This document shows positions 44,171 through 53,454 of a stretch of DNA of 64,000 nt, piece by piece. The first letter of the stretch is position 1. Every line of letters begins with the position of its first letter. The stretch lies in assembly GCA_965235095.1 (NCBI GenBank), contig OZ249405.1; one strand, given 5' to 3'. This DNA is from Fontibacterium abundans (lineage in GTDB: Bacteria > Pseudomonadota > Alphaproteobacteria > Pelagibacterales > Pelagibacteraceae). The translations under genes and the position numbers were made by a program. The notes under the pieces were generated by a model. The model was not told the DNA's origin, did no database searches, and worked only from the letters and a program-made list of their open reading frames with translations.

Positions 44171-45326
44171 ACAAGATTACATATTTACAAGTGAATCAGT
44201 ATCGGAAGGGCATCCAGATAAAGTTTGCGACATCATATCGGACTCAGTACTCGATTTATATTTATCTAAATTTCCAGAAAGTCGAGTTGCTTGCGAAACT
44301 TTAGTAACCACAAATACAGTTGTGATTGCTGGTGAAGTAAGGGGTCCAGAAATAAACAGCGATGAAATTGAAAAATTAATTAGATCTAGAGTTAAAGACA
44401 TTGGTTACGAGCAAGAAGGTTTTCATTGGAAAAATTTAAAATTTACAAACTATCTGCATAGTCAATCACAAGACATAGCTGCAGGTGTTGATTCAGCAGG
44501 CAATAAAGATGAAGGCGCAGGCGATCAAGGAATTATGTTTGGTTATGCTTGTACAGAGACAAAAGATCTTATGCCAGCACCGATAAGTTATTCTCATAAA
44601 GTTTTACAATTAATGTCAGAGGCAAGAAAATCTGGAAAAGAAAAATTTTTAAGACCTGATTCAAAAAGTCAATTTTCAGTTATTTATGAAAAAGGAAAAC
44701 CAAAAGGAATTTCTTCAATAGTTGTTTCAACACAACACGATGAAAGTATTGATCAAGAAAAAGTTAAAGAAATCGTTCGTCCTTATGTTTTGTCAGTCAT
44801 CCCAAAAGGTTGGATGTGTGATGAGAAAAATTTTTATGTGAACCCAACAGGAAGATTTGTTATTGGCGGACCTGACGGTGATACAGGACTAACAGGTCGA
44901 AAAATTATTGTTGATACTTACGGCGGCGCAGCACCTCATGGTGGTGGAGCATTTTCAGGAAAAGATCCAACAAAAGTGGATAGATCAGCAGCTTACGTTG
45001 CAAGATATTTAGCAAAAAATATTGTAGCCGCAGGTGTTTCAGAAAAATGTTTAATTCAATTGTCTTATGCAATTGGCGTATCGCAACCTCTTTCAATTTA
45101 TATCGATTTATTTGATGGTGAAGATAATAAATCAAAAAAAATTGAAGAAATTATTTCTAAAAATTTTAATTTAAGTCCAAGAGGCATTCGTGAGTTATTA
45201 AAACTTAATAAACCAATTTATCAAAAAACAGCCGCGTACGGACACTTTGGTAGACAACCAGAAGACAATGGTTCTTTTAGCTGGGAAAAAACTGATTTAA
45301 TTAAATATTTTCAATCAAAAGTATAA
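44163..45326 (+). CDS. metK: S-adenosylmethionine synthetase
   Basis: MetK makes SAM from methionine and ATP. The 387-residue protein has the N-terminal FTSESVSEGHPDKVCD (8-23, His17), GAGDQGIMFGYA, the P-loop-like GGPDGDTGLTGRKI and GGGAFSGKDPTKVDRSAAY with catalytic lysines. It overlaps the lnt end by 8 bases, so no SAM riboswitch can sit directly ahead of it; regulation must come from farther upstream in the operon. Many SAM users are local (trmB, miaB, rsmG, rsmI, ubiE). A helix-turn-helix gene often found between lnt and metK is absent. Confidence 0.98.
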   Translation: MAKQDYIFTSESVSEGHPDKVCDIISDSVLDLYLSKFPESRVACETLVTTNTVVIAGEVRGPEINSDEIEKLIRSRVKDIGYEQEGFHWKNLKFTNYLHSQSQDIAAGVDSAGNKDEGAGDQGIMFGYACTETKDLMPAPISYSHKVLQLMSEARKSGKEKFLRPDSKSQFSVIYEKGKPKGISSIVVSTQHDESIDQEKVKEIVRPYVLSVIPKGWMCDEKNFYVNPTGRFVIGGPDGDTGLTGRKIIVDTYGGAAPHGGGAFSGKDPTKVDRSAAYVARYLAKNIVAAGVSEKCLIQLSYAIGVSQPLSIYIDLFDGEDNKSKKIEEIISKNFNLSPRGIRELLKLNKPIYQKTAAYGHFGRQPEDNGSFSWEKTDLIKYFQSKV

Positions 45327-45327
45327 T

Positions 45328-45993
45328 TTGATCGACGACAAAAAAAAGATTTTTTTTGGAAGATCAAAATCAAGAGCCTTATCTAAAAGTAAAAAGTTTT
45401 TTTATGAAAATCACAAAAAAGATTTTTTAGTCAATTTTGAAGAAATAAAAATAGTTAAAAATAAAGATTTCATTTTAGAAATAGGATTTGGTTTGGGTGA
45501 GAATTTATTATTTCAAGCGAGCAGTCATCCTAAAGATTATTTTATTGGAGTTGACCCTTTTATTAATGGCGTCGCTAATGTTTTGCAAAAAGCTAAAGAA
45601 TTAAACCTAAATAATATTTCAATACTAGATACCCCTGTACAAAAAGTTATAGATAATTTTTTAGATAATTTTTTTTCAAAAGTTTTTGTGCTATTTCCAG
45701 ATCCATGGATGAAGAATAAGCAAAAAAAAAGAAGATTGCTAAATTATTTATTTTTAGAAAAAATTTTAAAAAAAATGAAAATTAAATCTACACTAATATT
45801 TGTAACGGACGATCAGGACTATTTTAATTATGTTGTAAAAGAGATTTCTTTATTAAAGAAAAAAACAGATACTTTTGAATATAGCTTGAGCAATAGACAT
45901 CCCATAGTCGACACAAAATACTCAAATAAGGCCAATAAATTAAAAAAAGATATTTATTTTTTAAATCTTGATAAGTTAAAAAATGTAGCATAG
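45328..45993 (+). CDS. trmB: tRNA (guanine46-N7)-methyltransferase TrmB
   Basis: TrmB methylates G46 in the variable loop of tRNAs. The 221-residue protein begins with TTG 45328, one base after the metK stop, and shows the SAM motif LEIGFGLGENLL (50-61), IGVDPFINGVAN, and the catalytic FPDPWMKNKQKKRRL motif, then a C-terminal DTKYSNKANKLKKDIYFL. An in-frame ATG before the SAM motif is lacking, so the TTG is likely. rimP normally follows in this cluster but is not here; a hairpin and nusA come next. Confidence 0.94.
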   Translation: MIDDKKKIFFGRSKSRALSKSKKFFYENHKKDFLVNFEEIKIVKNKDFILEIGFGLGENLLFQASSHPKDYFIGVDPFINGVANVLQKAKELNLNNISILDTPVQKVIDNFLDNFFSKVFVLFPDPWMKNKQKKRRLLNYLFLEKILKKMKIKSTLIFVTDDQDYFNYVVKEISLLKKKTDTFEYSLSNRHPIVDTKYSNKANKLKKDIYFLNLDKLKNVA

Positions 45994-46020
45994 ATTAAGG
46001 GAAATTATTGAAAGTACATG

Positions 46021-46044
46021 ATGGGCTTAGGCCCATTTTTTTTT
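46021..46044 (+). terminator. Hairpin with T-tract between trmB and nusA (terminator or attenuator)
   Basis: ATGGGC (46021-46026) and GCCCAT (46031-46036) pair around the loop TTAG, followed by nine T ending at 46044, only 16 bases before the nusA ATG. The form is a Rho-independent terminator. Because nusA has no other visible promoter space it may work as an attenuator of the nusA-infB operon, NusA being an enhancer of termination at such hairpins; this is inference. Confidence 0.82.
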
Positions 46045-46060
46045 ACAGGAAACAAAACTA

Positions 46061-47605
46061 ATGTTAAATAACAGAGTTGATACAGTTGAACTGATTAGAA
46101 TAGTTGACGCTGTCGCAAACGAAAAATCAATTGATAAAGAGCTTGTGCTTACTTCTATGGAAGAGGCCATTGAGAAAGCTGCACGAACTCGTTACGGACA
46201 AGAAAATAATATTTATGTTTCTATTAATAGAGCTAATGGTCAAATCGAATTAGGGCGAAGATTAAAAGTTGTAGAAAATCCAGCCAACAGCCAAAACGAA
46301 ATTAGCTTAAAAGACGCTAAAAAAATTAAAAGCGATATAGAGCTTGATCAAGAAATTTTAGAACCACTACCACCAGTTGATTTTGGTAGAATAGCTGCTC
46401 AAGCTGCAAAACAAGTTATCACTCAAAAAGTAAGAGATGCAGAAAGAGAAAAACAATATAACGAATTTAAAGATAAGATTGGTGAAGTTCTAAGCGGAAT
46501 AGTTAAGAGAATAGAATTTGGAAATATCATCGTTGATTTACAAAAAGCTGAATCAATTATTAAAAGAGATGAGTTAATACCAAGAGAAAATATAAAAGTA
46601 GGTGATCGAATTAAAGCTTATTGTTACGAAGTTAAAAAAGAAGCTAAAGGTCCACAAATATTTTTATCAAGAGCGCATCCACAATTTATGGCGAAATTAT
46701 TCAAACTTGAGGTGCCAGAAATTTATGAAGGAACAATTGAAATTAAATCAGTAGCAAGAGATCCTGGAAGTAGAGCAAAAATTTGTGTTACATCAAAAGA
46801 CAAATCTATAGATCCAGTTGGAGCTTGCGTTGGTATGAGAGGAAGTAGAGTGCAAGCGGTGGTGAATGAATTACAAGGAGAAAAAATTGATATCATTCAT
46901 TGGTCAGAAGATCCGGCGACACTTGTGATAAACGCTTTAGCGCCTGCTGAAGTTCAAAAAGTAGTTCTAGATGAGGCTACAAAAAGAATTGAAGTCGTAA
47001 TTGATGAAAATAATCTTAGCAAAGCGATTGGAAGAAGAGGACAAAACGTAAGACTTGCTTCTAAGTTAATGAATTATGAAATTGATATTTTAACAGATCA
47101 AGAAGAAACAGAAAAACGACAATCGGAATTTAAAATTAAAACGAAACGATTTATTGAAAGTTTAGAAATTGATGAAATGATGGCCCAACTTTTAGTACTA
47201 GAAGGATTTTCTTCTATCAAAGAAATTGATGGTTCTCCTTTGGAAGAGATAACGAAAATTGATGGTTTCGATGCAGACACAGCAAAAGAATTAAAAGAAA
47301 GAGCGAAAGAATATTTAGAAACAGAATCTAAAGAAATATCAAACAGAGTTAAAGAGTTAGGTATTCAGGATGATCTTATGAATCATCCAGGACTATCACT
47401 TGGAATGCTACTTACTTTAGGTGAAAAAAATATTAAAACTCTAGCTGACTTTGCAGACTTATCAGTTGATGAAATCTTAGGCGGTTACGATGAAGTTAAA
47501 GGAAAAAGAGTGGAATTTGAAGGAATCCTCCAGAATTTCGATATCATAAGAGCTGAGGCTGAGCGTCTGATAATGAGCGCTAGAGAAAAAGTTTTTAACA
47601 AATAG
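46061..47605 (+). CDS. nusA: Transcription elongation/termination factor NusA
   Basis: NusA binds RNA polymerase and nascent RNA, promoting pausing, hairpin termination and antitermination. The 514-residue protein has the N-terminal polymerase-binding domain (1 to about 130), an S1 domain (about 137-200, IGEVLSGIVKRIEFGNIIVDL), two KH domains (about 210-350, including VGACVGMRGSRVQAVVNEL and KAIGRRGQNVRLASKL) and two C-terminal acidic repeats (about 365-430 and 440-510). In most relatives rimP precedes it and ylxR follows; both are missing, and infB starts 22 bases downstream. Confidence 0.97.
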   Translation: MLNNRVDTVELIRIVDAVANEKSIDKELVLTSMEEAIEKAARTRYGQENNIYVSINRANGQIELGRRLKVVENPANSQNEISLKDAKKIKSDIELDQEILEPLPPVDFGRIAAQAAKQVITQKVRDAEREKQYNEFKDKIGEVLSGIVKRIEFGNIIVDLQKAESIIKRDELIPRENIKVGDRIKAYCYEVKKEAKGPQIFLSRAHPQFMAKLFKLEVPEIYEGTIEIKSVARDPGSRAKICVTSKDKSIDPVGACVGMRGSRVQAVVNELQGEKIDIIHWSEDPATLVINALAPAEVQKVVLDEATKRIEVVIDENNLSKAIGRRGQNVRLASKLMNYEIDILTDQEETEKRQSEFKIKTKRFIESLEIDEMMAQLLVLEGFSSIKEIDGSPLEEITKIDGFDADTAKELKERAKEYLETESKEISNRVKELGIQDDLMNHPGLSLGMLLTLGEKNIKTLADFADLSVDEILGGYDEVKGKRVEFEGILQNFDIIRAEAERLIMSAREKVFNK

Positions 47606-47627
47606 TAAACTCGCTTTTAGAAAAAAC

Positions 47628-49844
47628 ATGGACGTTAAAGACAAAAAGAAAAAACTTACATTAAAAAACTTTAGTGGTGGAGCAGCAGCTGTTTCAAGCT
47701 ATGCAAGAGGTGCCGGCAATAAATCAGTTTTAGTTGAAAAAAAGAAAAATAGATCGATTGATATTAGTCAGTCTGCTGAAAAACCAAAAGTTTCAACAAC
47801 TCCACAAGATGCCGTAAAAGGTAAGGTTTTAACAAAAGAAGATACAGCTAAAGCACAAAAATCAGCTCAAGAATGGGCAAGAAAAAAAATTCAAGAAGAG
47901 CTTGAAATAGATAATAGTAAAAAATTAATTAAAAAAACTCACGGTAAAAAAAGGGAATATAAACTAACCTTATCTAAAGCGCTTACAGATGCCGACGAAG
48001 ATGAAAAATCAAGAAGTTTAGCTTCATTTAAAAGAGCTAGAGAAAAAGACAAAAAATTAGTTCAAGATGGCGATGAATCGGGTGAAGCAAAAAAAGCTTC
48101 TAGAGAAATATCGGTACCTAATTTAATCACTATTCAAGACCTTGCGAACAGAATGGCAGAAAAAGCAAGTTCGATTATTAAATTTTTATTTGAAAAGAAT
48201 GTAAAAGTTACAATCAACCACACCATCGACAGAGATACCGCAGAGTATATCGTTGGCGCATTTGGACACACAGTAGTTAAAGATAATCAAATAGATGATG
48301 AATTATCAAAATTAAAAAAATCTAAAGAAGACGAAGACACATATTCTAGGCCACCAGTTGTAACTGTAATGGGCCACGTCGATCATGGTAAAACTTCATT
48401 ACTAGATGCATTAAGAGAAACAAATGTTGTTGCAACAGAACATGGTGGAATTACGCAGCACATTGGTGCCTATCAAGTTTTTGCAGAAGATAAAAAATGG
48501 ATGACTTTCATTGATACACCGGGTCATGCGGCCTTTACTGAAATGAGAGCTAGAGGATCTAAAATTACAGATATTGTTGTTTTAGTTGTTGCTGCAAATG
48601 ATGGAATTAAACCGCAAACGATTGAAGCGATACAACATGCAAAAGCCGCAAAAGTTCCAATCATAGTTGCAATTAATAAATGCGATATTCACGGCGTTGA
48701 TAAACAAAAAGTTAGAAATCAATTATTAGAGCACGAACTTGTTGTTGAAGAATTAGGCGGAGATATTCAGTGCGTTGAAATATCAGCTTTAAAGAAAACA
48801 AATTTAGATAAATTAAAAGAGGCAATTATTTTACAAGCAGAAATTTTAAATCACAAAACGAACCCAAATGTACCCGCTCAGGGAATAGTGATTGAATCAA
48901 AATTAGACAAAGGCAAAGGACCAGTGTCGACAATTTTAATCACCAGAGGAACTTTAAAGAGAGGTGACTTCTTTGCAAGTGGTATGCAGTGGGGAAAAAT
49001 TAGAGCGATGAATAATTTTAGAGGAGAATTGGTTAATGAAGCAACCCCTTCAATGCCAGTTGAGATTATTGGTTTAACAGGCGTGTCTGAAGCAGGTGAT
49101 GATTTTTTAGTTTTGGATAACGAGGCAAAAGCAAAAGAAATAAATGAATATAGAATTGAACAGGGTAGATCTAAAAAAACTATCGGTCTTGTTAAGAAAA
49201 ATGACATTTTTGGAGATGTTAATAAACAAAAAGAATTATCAATTATTATCAAAAGTGACGTGCATGGATCTGCAGAGGCTTTATCTAATGCGATATTAAA
49301 AATTCAACATGATGAAGTTAAACCAGTTATCGTTTTATCATCCGTTGGTGCCATTACAGAGACAGATGTATCTTTAGCAAAAGCTTCTCATGCGGTCTTA
49401 ATTGGCTTTAATATTAAGCCTAATAAAGAAGCAAAAGATCTTGCAGTAAAATTAGGAGTGAATGTTTTATACTTTAATATTATTTATGAAGCGATCGAGC
49501 ACATTACTAAAGCACTTTCAGGTTTATTAGCACCAGAAATTAATGAACAAGTATTAGGACAGTGTGAAATCTTACAAGTATTTAAATCTTCTAAAGCTGG
49601 AAAAGTTGCAGGTATTAAAGTGACTGAGGGAAGTATCGTTAATAATTCTGATGTAAGAATTATTAGAGATGGAAGCGTTGTATACACAGGAAAAGTCGCA
49701 TCTCTTTTTAGAGAAAAAAATGAAGTGAAAGAAATTAAAGCGGGCATTGAAGGCGGAGTAGCTTTTAAAGATTTTTTAGATTTTAAAGAAAAAGATATTA
49801 TTGAAGCATTTTCTGTCGTTGAAAGCGCAAGAACAATAAATTAG
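47628..49844 (+). CDS. infB: Translation initiation factor IF-2
   Basis: IF-2 is the GTPase that places fMet-tRNA on the small subunit and joins subunits. The 738-residue protein has a short, Lys-rich N-terminal region (1 to about 160), an IF2N domain (SVPNLITIQDLANRMAEKASSIIKFLFEKN, about 160-215), the GTPase domain with GHVDHGKT (about 249-256), DTPGHAAF and NKCD, and the C-terminal beta-barrel/C2 region. It is at the short end of alphaproteobacterial IF-2 (often 830-1000), mostly from a reduced N-terminal linker. rbfA follows after 6 bases. Confidence 0.97.
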   Translation: MDVKDKKKKLTLKNFSGGAAAVSSYARGAGNKSVLVEKKKNRSIDISQSAEKPKVSTTPQDAVKGKVLTKEDTAKAQKSAQEWARKKIQEELEIDNSKKLIKKTHGKKREYKLTLSKALTDADEDEKSRSLASFKRAREKDKKLVQDGDESGEAKKASREISVPNLITIQDLANRMAEKASSIIKFLFEKNVKVTINHTIDRDTAEYIVGAFGHTVVKDNQIDDELSKLKKSKEDEDTYSRPPVVTVMGHVDHGKTSLLDALRETNVVATEHGGITQHIGAYQVFAEDKKWMTFIDTPGHAAFTEMRARGSKITDIVVLVVAANDGIKPQTIEAIQHAKAAKVPIIVAINKCDIHGVDKQKVRNQLLEHELVVEELGGDIQCVEISALKKTNLDKLKEAIILQAEILNHKTNPNVPAQGIVIESKLDKGKGPVSTILITRGTLKRGDFFASGMQWGKIRAMNNFRGELVNEATPSMPVEIIGLTGVSEAGDDFLVLDNEAKAKEINEYRIEQGRSKKTIGLVKKNDIFGDVNKQKELSIIIKSDVHGSAEALSNAILKIQHDEVKPVIVLSSVGAITETDVSLAKASHAVLIGFNIKPNKEAKDLAVKLGVNVLYFNIIYEAIEHITKALSGLLAPEINEQVLGQCEILQVFKSSKAGKVAGIKVTEGSIVNNSDVRIIRDGSVVYTGKVASLFREKNEVKEIKAGIEGGVAFKDFLDFKEKDIIEAFSVVESARTIN

Positions 49845-49850
49845 TTAATA

Positions 49851-50228
49851 ATGAACATTCATTTAAGCGATCAGCCTTTCACACAAAGGCAGTTAAGAGT
49901 GGGTGAACTACTAAAGCAGTTGCTTGGAAATTTATTTTTAAAAGAAGAAGTAGCTTTGCCAAATATCAATACCCGAGTGATCACCGTTTCAGAGGTTAGA
50001 ATGAGCCCAGACTTAAAACATGCAAAAGTATTTTTTATGCCTCTAGGAGGTAAAAATTCAGAATTTATTTTACAATCTCTCATCAATCATAGTGGCTTAA
50101 TTAAAAAACAAATGTCGCACAGTTGGAAGAATAAATTTCTTCCAAATCTTCATTTCGTATTAGATGAATCTTTTGATTATGCAGAAAAAATTGAAAAATT
50201 AATTATTAAGACGCACGAAAATGATTGA
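49851..50228 (+). CDS. rbfA: Ribosome-binding factor A
   Basis: RbfA binds the 30S subunit late in assembly and aids 16S rRNA 5'-end processing. The 125-residue protein has the KH-like fold with RQLRVGELLKQLLGNLFLKEE, TRVITVSEVRMSPDLKHAKVFFMPLGG and LPNLHFVLDESFDYAEKIEKLI, the standard RbfA segments. It starts 6 bases after infB and overlaps truB by 8 bases, keeping the order infB-rbfA-truB. IDs of length and motifs leave little doubt. Confidence 0.95.
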   Translation: MNIHLSDQPFTQRQLRVGELLKQLLGNLFLKEEVALPNINTRVITVSEVRMSPDLKHAKVFFMPLGGKNSEFILQSLINHSGLIKKQMSHSWKNKFLPNLHFVLDESFDYAEKIEKLIIKTHEND

Positions 50229-51099
50229 TGGTTGGATAAATTTAAACAAACCAAAAGGTTTTAGCTCCGCATACTGTTTAAACGTCATCAAGAGCAAATT
50301 TAAAAAAATTAAAATAGGCCATGCTGGAACTCTAGATCCGTTAGCAGAAGGCGTTCTACCCATTGCCCTAGGCGAAGCAACTAAGACTGTTTCATTAATA
50401 CATTTATTATTCAAAAGTTATTTATTTGAAATTCAGTGGGGATCAGAGACAGATACCTTAGATTTAGAGGGGAAAGTTATAAACAGTAATGAAATTTACC
50501 CAGAAAAAAAAGAAGTTCAAAATATTTTAAAAAAATTTATTGGCTACCAAATGCAAATGCCACCAAAATTTTCTGCTGTCAAAATTAATGGCAAAAGATC
50601 TTATGAACTTGCTAGAAATAATTTAGAATTTGATATGGAGGAGCGAAAAGTTTTTATAAAAAATATTAGATTATTAAAACACGAAAATAACAAAAGCCTT
50701 TTTTATATAAAATGTGGAACGGGAACTTACATTCGAAGTCTGGCACGAGACATTGCAAAATTCTTTGGTGGATTTGCTCATGTCACTAAATTAGTCAGAA
50801 CTCGATATGGAAATTTTAGAATTAAGAACTCAAATAGCCTTGAAAAATTAATAGAAAAAGAAAGTACTGCTAATTTTTTAAAATATGTACTTGATATTCA
50901 GAGCGCTTTAATACATATACCTAGCATTAAATTAAATGATGAAAGAATTAATTTAATAAAGAATGGAATGAAAGTTAGTTTGGTTAATGAATTTGGAAAG
51001 GTTAGTTTAGACAATATTTACACAGCGGCTTTAGAAAAGCCACTTGCTCTCGGATACCTTAAGTCCGGTTTTTTTTATCCAAGAAGAGTATTTAATTAA
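50221..51099 (+). CDS. truB: tRNA pseudouridine55 synthase TruB
   Basis: TruB converts U55 in the T-loop of all tRNAs to pseudouridine. The 292-residue protein has WINLNKPKGFSS, the catalytic loop GHAGTLDPLAEGVLPIALGEATK with Asp39, MQMPPKFSAVKINGKRSYELAR and CGTGTYIRSLARDIA, all in order. Its C-terminal part holds a short PUA-like segment ending GYLKSGFFYPRRVFN. Translation starts inside rbfA and rpsO follows after 3 bases. Confidence 0.97.
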   Translation: MIDGWINLNKPKGFSSAYCLNVIKSKFKKIKIGHAGTLDPLAEGVLPIALGEATKTVSLIHLLFKSYLFEIQWGSETDTLDLEGKVINSNEIYPEKKEVQNILKKFIGYQMQMPPKFSAVKINGKRSYELARNNLEFDMEERKVFIKNIRLLKHENNKSLFYIKCGTGTYIRSLARDIAKFFGGFAHVTKLVRTRYGNFRIKNSNSLEKLIEKESTANFLKYVLDIQSALIHIPSIKLNDERINLIKNGMKVSLVNEFGKVSLDNIYTAALEKPLALGYLKSGFFYPRRVFN

Positions 51100-51102
51100 A
51101 AA

Positions 51103-51372
51103 ATGACAAAAAAAATTTTAAATAAAGAAAGTGTTTTTAAAGATTTAAAACTGCACGCTAAAGACGTCGGCTCTTCAGAAGTGCAAATCGCTATTTTGAC
51201 TGAGCGAATTAGATACTTAACTGAGCATTTTACAAAAAATAAAAAAGATAAGCATTCGTACACAGGATTAACGACATTGGTGAATAGAAGAAAAAAACTA
51301 TTAGATTATCTCAGCAAAACAAACGCAACCAATTATAAAAAGATCTTAGAAAAGCTGAATATCAGAAAATAA
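51103..51372 (+). CDS. rpsO: 30S ribosomal protein S15
   Basis: S15 is a primary binder of 16S rRNA central domain. The 89-residue protein shows the S15 signature DVGSSEVQIAILTERIRYLTEHF followed by NKKDKHSYTGLTTLVNRRKKLLDYL, with the usual length and four helices. It lies 3 bases after truB and 6 bases before pnp. In E. coli S15 represses its own translation through a leader pseudoknot; the 3-base spacer here leaves no leader of its own, so such control would have to involve the end of truB. Confidence 0.97.
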   Translation: MTKKILNKESVFKDLKLHAKDVGSSEVQIAILTERIRYLTEHFTKNKKDKHSYTGLTTLVNRRKKLLDYLSKTNATNYKKILEKLNIRK

Positions 51373-51378
51373 ATTTTA

Positions 51379-53454
51379 ATGTTTAAAATAGTAAGAAAAG
51401 AGATTGTTTGGGGCGGTAAAAAATTATCTATCGAGTCCGGAAAAATTGCTCGTCAAGCAGATGGCGCAGTCATACTAACTTCAGGTGATACAGTTATTTT
51501 AGCAACAGTTGTTGGTGCAAAGAAAGCAAAACCTGACATAGATTTCTTTCCACTTACAGTAAATTACCAAGAAAAATATTACGCTTCAGGAAAAATCCCA
51601 GGTGGATATTTCAAAAGAGAAGCAAGACCAACAGAGAGCGAAACTCTAATATCAAGATTAATTGACAGACCAATCAGACCTTTGTTCCCAGAAGGCTTTA
51701 GAAATGAAGTTCAGGTTCTACCAACAGTTCTTTCATATGAAAAAGATAATGATCCAGAAGTACTATCCTTAATTGCAGCTTCAGCTGCATTAGCTATTTC
51801 AGGAATTCCATTTATGGGACCAGTTGCAGCTTCTAAAGTAGGCTACATTAATAACAGCTTTGTTTTAAATCCAACAAAAGAACAATTAAAAGAATCACAA
51901 TTAGAATTAATAGTAGCTGGAACTAAAGACGCAGTTTTGATGGTTGAGTCCGAAGCTTCAGGATTAACTGAAAAAATAATGTTAGATGCAGTTAAATTTG
52001 GTCATGAACAATTTGGTCCAGTAATTAAAATGATTAATGAATTTGCCGCAGAATGCAAAAAAGAAACATGGGTTGTAGAGAAAAAAGATTTAAAAGTTGT
52101 AAAAGATAATTTATTAAAAAACGTTAAAAATGATTTAGTCGCAGCGTTTTCAGAGCCAGATAAAAAGAAAAGAAGTGGATTAATTAATTTAGCAAAAGAA
52201 AAATCATTAGCGCTTTACACGGATTCAGAAGAATTTAGCACAATGGATATTGAGTCTCAGTTTAAAGATGTTGAAAAAGAAATCGTTAGAACAAAAATTC
52301 TTAAAGAAAAGAAAAGAATTGATGGAAGAGGACTTGCAGATATTAGACCGATTAAGTGTGAAGTGGGAGTATTGCCTAGAACTCATGGTTCTGCTTTATT
52401 TACAAGAGGCGAAACACAAGCAATTGTTGTTACAACACTTGGTACTTCAGAAGACGAACAAAGATTTGAAAGCTTAGATGGATTACAAAGATCTAGATTT
52501 ATGTTGCACTATAACTTCCCTCCATTCTCAGTTGGAGAAGTTGGTAGAGTTGGAACAGGAAGACGTGAAATAGGTCATGGTAAATTAGCGTGGAGAGCTG
52601 TTAATTCAATTTTACCTAAAAAAGAAGATTTCCCTTACACATTTAGAATTGTTTCAGAAATTACAGAGTCAAATGGTTCGTCATCTATGGCAACTGTTTG
52701 CGGCGCATCCCTTGCTTTAATGGATGCTGGAGTTCCAATTAAAAAGCCAGTTGCAGGAATTGCAATGGGTTTAATTAAAGAAGGAGCTGATTTCTCAGTT
52801 CTATCAGACATCTTAGGTGATGAAGATCATTTAGGAGATATGGATTTTAAAGTTGCAGGAACAGAAGACGGAATTACTTCATTACAAATGGATATTAAAA
52901 TTACAGGAATTACATTTGAGATTATGGATAAAGCATTATCGCAAGCAAAAGACGGAAGAATTCATATCTTAGGTGAGATGAACAAAGCCCTTAATGCTTC
53001 AAGAAAAGATTTATCAAAACACACTCCAAAAATGGAAAAAGTAACTGTCGATAAAAAAGATATCGCAGCCATTATCGGAAAAGGCGGAGTAACAATTAGA
53101 GAAATTGTTGAATTATCAGGCGCTAAAGTTGATATTAGTGATGATGGAATTGTAACTATTTCTGCACCCGATGAAGTTTCAAGAAACAAAGCTTTAGAGA
53201 TGGTAAAAAGCATTATTGCTAAACCTGAACTTGGAAAAATTTATACTGGAAAAGTTGTTAAAATTATGGAATTTGGAGCTTTCGTAAACTTCTTAGGCAA
53301 ACAAGATGGTCTAGTTCACATCTCTGAACTTGCAGCGAAAAGAGTAGAAAAAGTAAGTGACGTTGTAAAAGAGGGTGATGAAGTTAAAGTTAAAGTCTTA
53401 GGATTTGATAAAGGAAAAGTTAAACTTTCAATTAAACAAGCTTTAGATAGTTAA
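51379..53454 (+). CDS. pnp: Polyribonucleotide nucleotidyltransferase (PNPase)
   Basis: PNPase degrades RNA 3' to 5' with phosphate and is a core RNA-decay enzyme. The 691-residue protein has two RNase PH domains (about 1-210 and 310-540), the GRREIGHGKLAWRAV and DILGDEDHLGDMDFKVAGT motifs, a KH domain (about 555-612, IIGKGGVTIREIVELSGAK) and an S1 domain (about 620-688, GKIYTGKVVKIMEFGAFVNFLGKQDGLVHISEL). It is complete, ends the plus-strand translation cluster, and its TAA overlaps the stop of convergent fabI by 4 bases with no terminator hairpin between them. Confidence 0.98.
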   Translation: MFKIVRKEIVWGGKKLSIESGKIARQADGAVILTSGDTVILATVVGAKKAKPDIDFFPLTVNYQEKYYASGKIPGGYFKREARPTESETLISRLIDRPIRPLFPEGFRNEVQVLPTVLSYEKDNDPEVLSLIAASAALAISGIPFMGPVAASKVGYINNSFVLNPTKEQLKESQLELIVAGTKDAVLMVESEASGLTEKIMLDAVKFGHEQFGPVIKMINEFAAECKKETWVVEKKDLKVVKDNLLKNVKNDLVAAFSEPDKKKRSGLINLAKEKSLALYTDSEEFSTMDIESQFKDVEKEIVRTKILKEKKRIDGRGLADIRPIKCEVGVLPRTHGSALFTRGETQAIVVTTLGTSEDEQRFESLDGLQRSRFMLHYNFPPFSVGEVGRVGTGRREIGHGKLAWRAVNSILPKKEDFPYTFRIVSEITESNGSSSMATVCGASLALMDAGVPIKKPVAGIAMGLIKEGADFSVLSDILGDEDHLGDMDFKVAGTEDGITSLQMDIKITGITFEIMDKALSQAKDGRIHILGEMNKALNASRKDLSKHTPKMEKVTVDKKDIAAIIGKGGVTIREIVELSGAKVDISDDGIVTISAPDEVSRNKALEMVKSIIAKPELGKIYTGKVVKIMEFGAFVNFLGKQDGLVHISELAAKRVEKVSDVVKEGDEVKVKVLGFDKGKVKLSIKQALDS

